Source: Zancudomyces culisetae
Taxonomy: Eukaryota > Kickxellomycota > Harpellomycetes > Harpellales > Legeriomycetaceae
Assembly: GCA_001969505.1 (NCBI GenBank)
Contig: LSSK01000294.1
Coordinates: forward strand, 1 to 11,734
Length of the DNA stretch: 11,734 nt
Direction: 5' to 3'
Shown: in pieces, positions 7,957 to 11,734 of the stretch
How positions within the stretch are numbered: the first letter of the stretch is position 1
How the letters are laid out: each line of letters starts with the position of its first letter
Made by a program: the position numbers and the translations under genes
Notes under the pieces: model-generated
What the model saw: the letters and a program-made list of their open reading frames with translations, nothing else
Told to the model about the DNA's origin: nothing
Database searches by the model: none

Positions 7957-8629
7957 ATGCACATTAACCCCACCCTATATAAAAAACTTTTTATCTCCCA
8001 GGTCCTTCACCTAGTTTCTTCTCGTAATATAGAAAAAGGTAAGTTTTTCTGACTTTGATATACTTTTTTTTTATCAATCCTTCCAATGGTTTAACCTTCA
8101 TTTTTCTTCTAGACCAAACCGTCCAGATTGTTGGTTTAGTAATCAGTATCAGTCAAAAATCCAAGGGAACTTTTTTTCAAGGTATTTATTTCCATTACAA
8201 ATTTTCTTATCCCTTTTCTTTCCGTTCCCTCCCCCTCTTCTTCCTCTTTCTTGTTCTGTGTGTAGTTTTAAATTTCAAAGCTCAACACCACCTATAGTTG
8301 ACGATGGAACTGGCGTAATTTCTTGTATAAAATGGAACCCACAAATCCAGGCTCAGCCACCCATAATCTATAACCCAAATTCTAATACGAATACCACAGC
8401 ATTCACAAACATGGATCCAAATTTCTCTGGAAACACTGAACCTTCAATTATTCTCCATTCCCTGGTCCAAGTCTGTGGGAGAGTCAAATTCAAACACTAT
8501 TCGAACCAGACAAGTGAAAGTGGTGGAGATTTGTTCAACGGCTGTGAAATCGCTGCAAATTTTGCTTTTCCCTTACTCGACCCAAACTATTTCCCCCTTT
8601 TTGTTCTTGAATCCTCTCTATCATCCTAG
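7957..8629 (+). CDS. STN1: Stn1-like OB-fold protein of the CST telomere complex, three exons
   Basis: Stn1 binds Ten1 and single-stranded telomeric DNA and recruits DNA polymerase alpha-primase for C-strand fill-in. I assemble exons 7957-8038, 8113-8181 and 8298-8629, giving 160 residues; both junctions are phase 1. The N-terminus NPTLYKKLFISQVLHL (4-19) matches the Stn1 leader before the OB fold. The first strands follow as VQIVGLVISI (31-40), then FFQ joined to VDDGTGVISCIKW (51-63), the family's hallmark strand pair. Next come an Asn/Pro-rich loop (about 64-100), the strand LVQVCGRVKFKH (106-117) and CEIAANFAFPLLDPN (133-147), where the family has its closing strand and DPN-type turn. The protein stops there. 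Yeast and animal Stn1 continue into winged-helix domains, whereas plant STN1 is also an OB-only protein of about this size. The ATG is the only Met in frame upstream of the conserved part. The gene lies head-to-tail 163 bp after the mannosyltransferase. It could be another OB-fold protein, but the motif order favours Stn1. Confidence 0.82.
8039..8112 (+). other. STN1 intron 1 (74 bp)
   Basis: The donor is GTAAGT at 8039; the acceptor TTTTTCTTCTAG ends at 8112, with TTTAAC about 20 bases upstream as a likely branch site. The join is phase 1 (G + AC = Asp28) and links SSRNIEK to DQTVQIVGLV. Confidence 0.85.
8182..8297 (+). other. STN1 intron 2 (116 bp)
   Basis: The donor is GTATTT at 8182, the only non-GTAAGT donor seen here. 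The acceptor ACCTATAG ends at 8297, with CTCAAC 12-17 bases upstream as a possible branch site. A long pyrimidine tract (about 8205-8255) precedes it. The join is phase 1 (G + TT = Val51) and yields the hallmark FFQVDDGTGVISCIKW. Confidence 0.85.
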
Positions 8630-9020
8630 TGTTACACCCCGTCTCGTGTATATTTGTATTTATACTCTTATATATATTTGGAAATTGATACTATTACTTC
8701 TGCACCAGAATTTGATACTGTCTTTTTATCAACAAAGAGCTAAAAATTACCATTAAACCGTAAACTGTAGGGGAGGGTGAAAAAATGAAAACTACCTTAA
8801 CCAATACAAAGACTTTCTTAATTGTCATTTTTCGCATTCAATGAACTTTTGATCTTGCAAATTTAAATGATACATTAAGCATATAACCCACAATAACCGT
8901 CCGATTCTACCAAACATCATTATTGTTTAACTTAACTTTCTTGTGTGTGCCCCAATAACTGATCTTGTCTTTGATTCATTAAAGAGTAGCTTTGCTAAAG
9001 CGGAGCTATCGTAATCATAA

Positions 9021-9341
9021 CATATAACATCGTTGGTAGGAGGAACGCAACTTTTAACTACTGTGGTACTTTTTGTGCTGAACACGGCTAACAATTTGAG
9101 TACTTTTCTACGCAGTGTAGACTATAAGAATCACCTATCAAAAAGCTTGCTTTCACTCTTGTTAGCTGAGGGTATACCGATACTTCCCTCTCTTCCCTCC
9201 TCCCCTCCAATAGAAGCGTTGTTAGATTTAGAAAAAAACCTAGCCTATTTCACATTTCGCAATAGCTACAAAGCGTGCTTTATTTTATGTATAGTCTTTT
9301 TACATCAGGTTTTGAAGGGTACACCAGAAAGCAAGCTATAA
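9021..9341 (+). CDS. Unrecognised open stretch, possible exon or gene remnant
   Basis: The frame is open for about 106 codons between TAA stops, without any ATG. If coding, it would have to be an internal or terminal exon, or part of a broken gene. The translation has plausible protein character: hydrophobic N-terminal segment, then DYKNHLSKSLLSLLLAEG, a Pro/Ser loop, and EALLDLEKNLAYFTF. I recognise no family. A link to the STN1 gene as a distant last exon would need an intron of about 400 bases, longer than any other here. Chance is a real possibility in AT-rich DNA. Confidence 0.2.
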   Translation, partial: HITSLVGGTQLLTTVVLFVLNTANNLSTFLRSVDYKNHLSKSLLSLLLAEGIPILPSLPSSPPIEALLDLEKNLAYFTFRNSYKACFILCIVFLHQVLKGTPESKL

Positions 9342-9544
9342 CCCCATAATGATAACAATATTAGGCTTTAGAACTATGCTTTTATAAAGCTTCGAGTACT
9401 TGCTCGACTCTCAAATAGCCTGGAGTCACATTGTAGTTTACAGCAAAAGCTGCTTTTAAATTATTGTGAAGCACATTACTCCAGCTTTATAAAGGGTCTA
9501 GCATTTACGTGTAAAATTACAGCAAATCATTTTAAATAGGTGCA

Positions 9545-9887
9545 ATGCATAAGATTTCCCTTATTATCCAATCTAGAACATTGATTTTGGTTGTAATCTC
9601 TCCTTCCTGTATTTTAGTCAATTCTGGGGAATAAAACCGAAATAATTACAAAAGTGTATAAAAAGCATCCTAAATCTGATCTAGATCTACAATATGGAGT
9701 ATGCGCTTGTAAATTTGCCCGAGTTTTCACTTTTAAAAAAACTGGAATAAATATAACTAGAACGTATCCACGGGTTTGTTCTAGTTGGGTCCAGCTTAAA
9801 GAGACTAGAGGTGCTACATTCTATTTCATTAAAAGATGGGGTTTATTTGTTGGTTTTTTATTGGAATTGTTCAAGAACAATATCTAG
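9545..9887 (+). pseudogene. Possible decayed small secreted-protein gene
   Basis: An ATG at 9545, about 50 bases after a TATAAAGGG motif, starts a hydrophobic 29-codon frame (MHKISLIIQSRTLILVVI...) that stops at 9632-9634. A second frame, offset from the first, opens right after a TTTTAG at 9612-9617 and runs to a TAG at 9885-9887. It is Lys/Arg-rich with three cysteines. The only donor-like GTs between them would make an intron under 30 bases, so a frameshift is more likely than splicing if the two belong together. The composition resembles a small secreted protein, but I see no convincing similarity to the intact one at 10156. Confidence 0.2.
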
Positions 9888-10058
9888 AGCAAAAAACCCC
9901 CCGAACGCCATATATACGAACTATTCTCTCATCATTTATAGTACCTGGTGCTAGAATCACTGAACCAAATGATTAAGCAATATTCAATCATTAACAGTAC
10001 TACACCAAGCACATGTAGAAACTTGGTTATTTTAACTCATCAAGAGAAAAAGAAAACT

Positions 10059-10069
10059 TATATAAGGGC
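10059..10069 (+). promoter_or_regulatory. Core promoter TATATAAGGGC of the small secreted protein gene
   Basis: TATATAAGGGC lies 97 bases upstream of the ATG at 10156 and is followed by a pyrimidine-rich stretch near 10080-10100, a likely initiation zone. The identical 11-mer recurs at 11629-11639. Confidence 0.65.
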
Positions 10070-10155
10070 CAGTAGACACTTCTCTATTACTTTTCCAATC
10101 TTAAAAATTAGAAAAAAACTTTAATTTCAGCAGCACAGTAACAAGAGTATCAAAA

Positions 10156-10560
10156 ATGAAGTACTATATATTTGGGACTATGCTCTTAGCCCTAAACGGG
10201 GCTAACGGACAAGCTCCTTCAGACATGGACCTGCCATATGAAAAGGAGCTTGTAAATAATAACCTCCTGTTTCGCAACCGCAGAGGTTTAAAAGTCGAGA
10301 TGTTTTTAGGCAATAATCACAAAGAGCGATTCAAGTCAATAAAAATCAGGCCCAATAAATGCTACCGTATACCAAGTATCAAATCTGCACGGTTTCAAAA
10401 TGGAAAACCGGGTAAGGGTTGGATGGTGTTTTGTAATAGCGATGACTGCGGTGGAAAGTGCCTCACTGAAAGTAGAAAAACTTGGCGTGGTCCCAAGAAT
10501 ATTGAAAAATATATTGGTGGTGCTGCTAACTCTATGATATGGTTATATAGCCGTAAGTAA
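10156..10560 (+). CDS. Small secreted four-cysteine protein
   Basis: The 134-residue product starts with a probable signal peptide (MKYYIFGTMLLALNGANG, cleavage likely before QAPSD). The mature part is basic and has four cysteines: NKCYRIP (Cys69), then FCNSDDCGGKC (about 93-102). The order KCYRIP-SIKSARF, MVFCNSDDCGGKC, NIEKYIGGAANSMIWLY resembles the strand pattern of small secreted beta/gamma-crystallin-like proteins common in fungi; this fold is my inference, not a recognised family match. It stands alone, about 1.5 kb from STN1, with its own strong TATA box and an AATAAA 94 bases after the stop, so it is probably well expressed. The stop region CGTAAGTAA contains a perfect splice donor, so an alternative C-terminus is possible. 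The role is unknown; an extracellular or host-facing protein is plausible. Confidence 0.75.
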   Translation: MKYYIFGTMLLALNGANGQAPSDMDLPYEKELVNNNLLFRNRRGLKVEMFLGNNHKERFKSIKIRPNKCYRIPSIKSARFQNGKPGKGWMVFCNSDDCGGKCLTESRKTWRGPKNIEKYIGGAANSMIWLYSRK

Positions 10561-10653
10561 TTACACTATAGTTTGTTTTTTAATAGTATTGGTATTTTTT
10601 AGAACATAATTTAATAGCCTTATTTTGTTAGTCTTTACGTTCGCTGGATCTGT

Positions 10654-10659
10654 AATAAA
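10654..10659 (+). terminator. Poly(A) signal AATAAA of the small secreted protein gene
   Basis: An exact AATAAA lies about 94 bases downstream of the TAA at 10558-10560, a usual distance for a fungal 3' UTR. Confidence 0.5.
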
Positions 10660-10705
10660 CCTGGAGCACGTGTGCTAATCAAAAACAGATATTTTGTTAT
10701 TAACG

Positions 10706-10745
10706 TCTTCTCTTCCTCCCCTCCCCTCCCCTCCTCTCTCCTCTC
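10706..10745 (+). repeat. 40-base pure polypyrimidine tract with CCCCT units
   Basis: Forty consecutive C/T bases include three CCCC runs spaced by single T, flanked by CC. The minus strand is correspondingly G-rich. The tract could form a triplex or a two-tier quadruplex. It lies downstream of the secreted protein gene's poly(A) signal. Confidence 0.8.
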
Positions 10746-10751
10746 ACTGAA

Positions 10752-10777
10752 ATTAATCCTGCGGTCATAGGATTAAT
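10752..10777. repeat. Perfect 9-bp inverted repeat with 8-base spacer
   Basis: ATTAATCCT (10752-10760) and AGGATTAAT (10769-10777) are exact reverse complements around GCGGTCAT. The element lies six bases after the polypyrimidine tract. It could be a dimeric transcription factor site or a hairpin; nothing else nearby indicates which. Confidence 0.7.
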
Positions 10778-11628
10778 ATCCCATATAACAATACTGGTAA
10801 AAACATCCTAGGAGACGTGCTTCTATTCATAGAATCTATCCCAAATATCTGTATTCATTTACTCACAAGTTCTAAGAGATGAATAGCGGAGCTCAGCTGA
10901 ATCTGGGTATAAAAAAATATATATTACATTGGACTCTAGTCTGTATTGATTTTTTTACAGTTAGGTCCCGTTTCATTTTAACCCTTCTTGGTAGCCTTTT
11001 AATGCACCTACAGGGCTAGTGGAGAACCTGAAAGCTAACTTGTCACTTATAAACGCCCAACTCGATCAGTTCTTATTTATTTGAAAGGCACCCAAGAATA
11101 TACGCTTTCCCCATAAATGGGTATTGGCCTGGATCAAGAACTCGGTTTTTTTTCAAGTCATTTAGAGGTTGATAGTTGCTCCATAATTTTTCATAAGAAA
11201 TGGAACACATTCTGCTTAGATAAATATTTCACAAAAAATGTGCGTTTATAACTACTAGTCGCACCAATAACACCAGCAACTTGGTTCAACTTCATGCAGT
11301 AAATATTCTGCCTATTGATAGAAATATATTTATATACATACTGGATCTGGATCTGGGTCCGGATTTGTAATTCAGTTCATGTCTTTGTGATAGGACAAAT
11401 ATATGAGGTGATCAGTATATTGTCATTTTTTCTGGTAAACTTAAAGTTTAAGGATAACCTAGAACCACCAAAATATTTCTAGGTTTTCTAAGTCGTATAC
11501 CCACAACTGTACAAGAGACTGAATCTACCATTAGTATTATACTTTTGGGATATGTCACCAGCTGCATTGTGTTGTGTATTATTACTTTGTAACTGTTTAT
11601 TTACAAGCTAGTATACCTTTTACAAAAG
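10778..11628. other. Intergenic region upstream of the right-edge gene
   Basis: About 850 AT-rich bases have no credible open frame on either strand. The only local pattern is a degenerate hexamer run CTGGAT, CTGGAT, CTGGGT, CCGGAT at 11341-11364. It probably includes the upstream control region of the gene that begins past the window. Confidence 0.4.
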
Positions 11629-11639
11629 TATATAAGGGC
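11629..11639 (+). promoter_or_regulatory. Core promoter TATATAAGGGC of a gene beyond the right edge
   Basis: The same 11-mer as at 10059 is followed by an ATG-free, A/C-rich leader to the end of the window (11640-11734, with repeated CAAA/CAACA). Such leaders are typical of strongly expressed fungal genes. The start codon is expected within roughly 10-50 bases after the window. Confidence 0.65.
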
Positions 11640-11734
11640 AAGGCTTTTTCATATAATTTAATAAAACACAACAACATTCCAACCAGGAAAAAAAAACAAA
11701 TAGACCAAAGCAAACAAAAGCAACAAAATTCAAA

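Larger units (their letters stand above)
8630..10155. other. Gene-poor region between STN1 and the small secreted protein
   Basis: About 1.5 kb has no recognised gene. It holds an open stretch at 9021-9341, a TATA-like TTTATAAAGGG at 9486-9496, a short open frame at 9545-9634 and another open stretch at 9618-9887. An 11-base sequence TTTATAAAGCT at 9381-9391 recurs inverted at 9483-9493. No tRNA, transposase or terminal repeat is recognisable. Confidence 0.5.

Noticed and set aside
7976-7984. TATATAAAA as a TATA box
   Set aside because: It lies inside the modelled STN1 exon 1, where it encodes Leu-Tyr-Lys-Lys in a conserved position, so the match is explained by coding.
8055-8297. Uninterrupted 80-codon frame across STN1 introns
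   Set aside because: It reads through intron 1, exon 2 and intron 2. Only the exon 2 part shows OB-fold similarity, and it ends at the TAG that forms the intron 2 acceptor.
9381-9493. 11-base inverted repeat (TTTATAAAGCT) as transposon ends
   Set aside because: Most of it is the self-palindromic TTTATAAA, which makes chance inverted copies likely. No target-site duplication or transposase frame lies between.

Overview
The window looks like nuclear DNA of an AT-rich, intron-bearing fungus, most likely an early-diverging (zygomycete-type) or other non-Saccharomycotina lineage. The reasons are small spliceosomal introns (74-180 bp, mostly GTAAGT...TAG), TATA boxes and AATAAA signals, a fungal-type protein O-mannosyltransferase, an eIF3k gene (absent from baker's yeast) and an AFG2B/SPATA5L1-like AAA ATPase. 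Genus and species cannot be fixed from the sequence.

Layout. 1-729: 3' end of a Pro/Ala/Ser/Thr-rich protein with two nearly identical 180-bp (60-aa) repeats. 730-1544: intergenic. 1545-2417 (minus): EIF3K in two exons. 2418-2738: divergent promoter with an A9T8 tract and a TATA box. 2739-4690 (plus): tandem AAA ATPase of the AFG2B/SPATA5L1 type in two exons, without the N-terminal domain. 4691-5519: AT-rich intergenic. 5520-7793 (plus): uninterrupted protein O-mannosyltransferase, best matched to the Pmt4 subfamily. 7957-8629 (plus): a three-exon gene that I assemble as STN1, the OB-fold subunit of the CST telomere/replication complex. No single open frame shows it, because its exons lie in three short pieces. 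8630-10155: gene-poor, with two unexplained open stretches. 10156-10560 (plus): small secreted four-cysteine protein with a strong TATA box. 10561-11734: intergenic, ending in a second copy of the same TATATAAGGGC core promoter and an A-rich leader for a gene that starts beyond the window.

The genes are mostly housekeeping and do not form one pathway. Two pairings deserve note. EIF3K (translation initiation) and the AFG2B-like ATPase (60S ribosome maturation in animals) share one 321-bp promoter. The O-mannosyltransferase lies near a Ser/Thr-rich protein of the kind such enzymes modify, which may be chance. The most valuable annotation is the STN1 gene: its 160-residue product ends after the OB fold and lacks the C-terminal winged-helix region known from yeast and animal Stn1. 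Codon and base composition switch from G-rich to C-rich inside the mannosyltransferase gene, and the C-rich phase continues through STN1.
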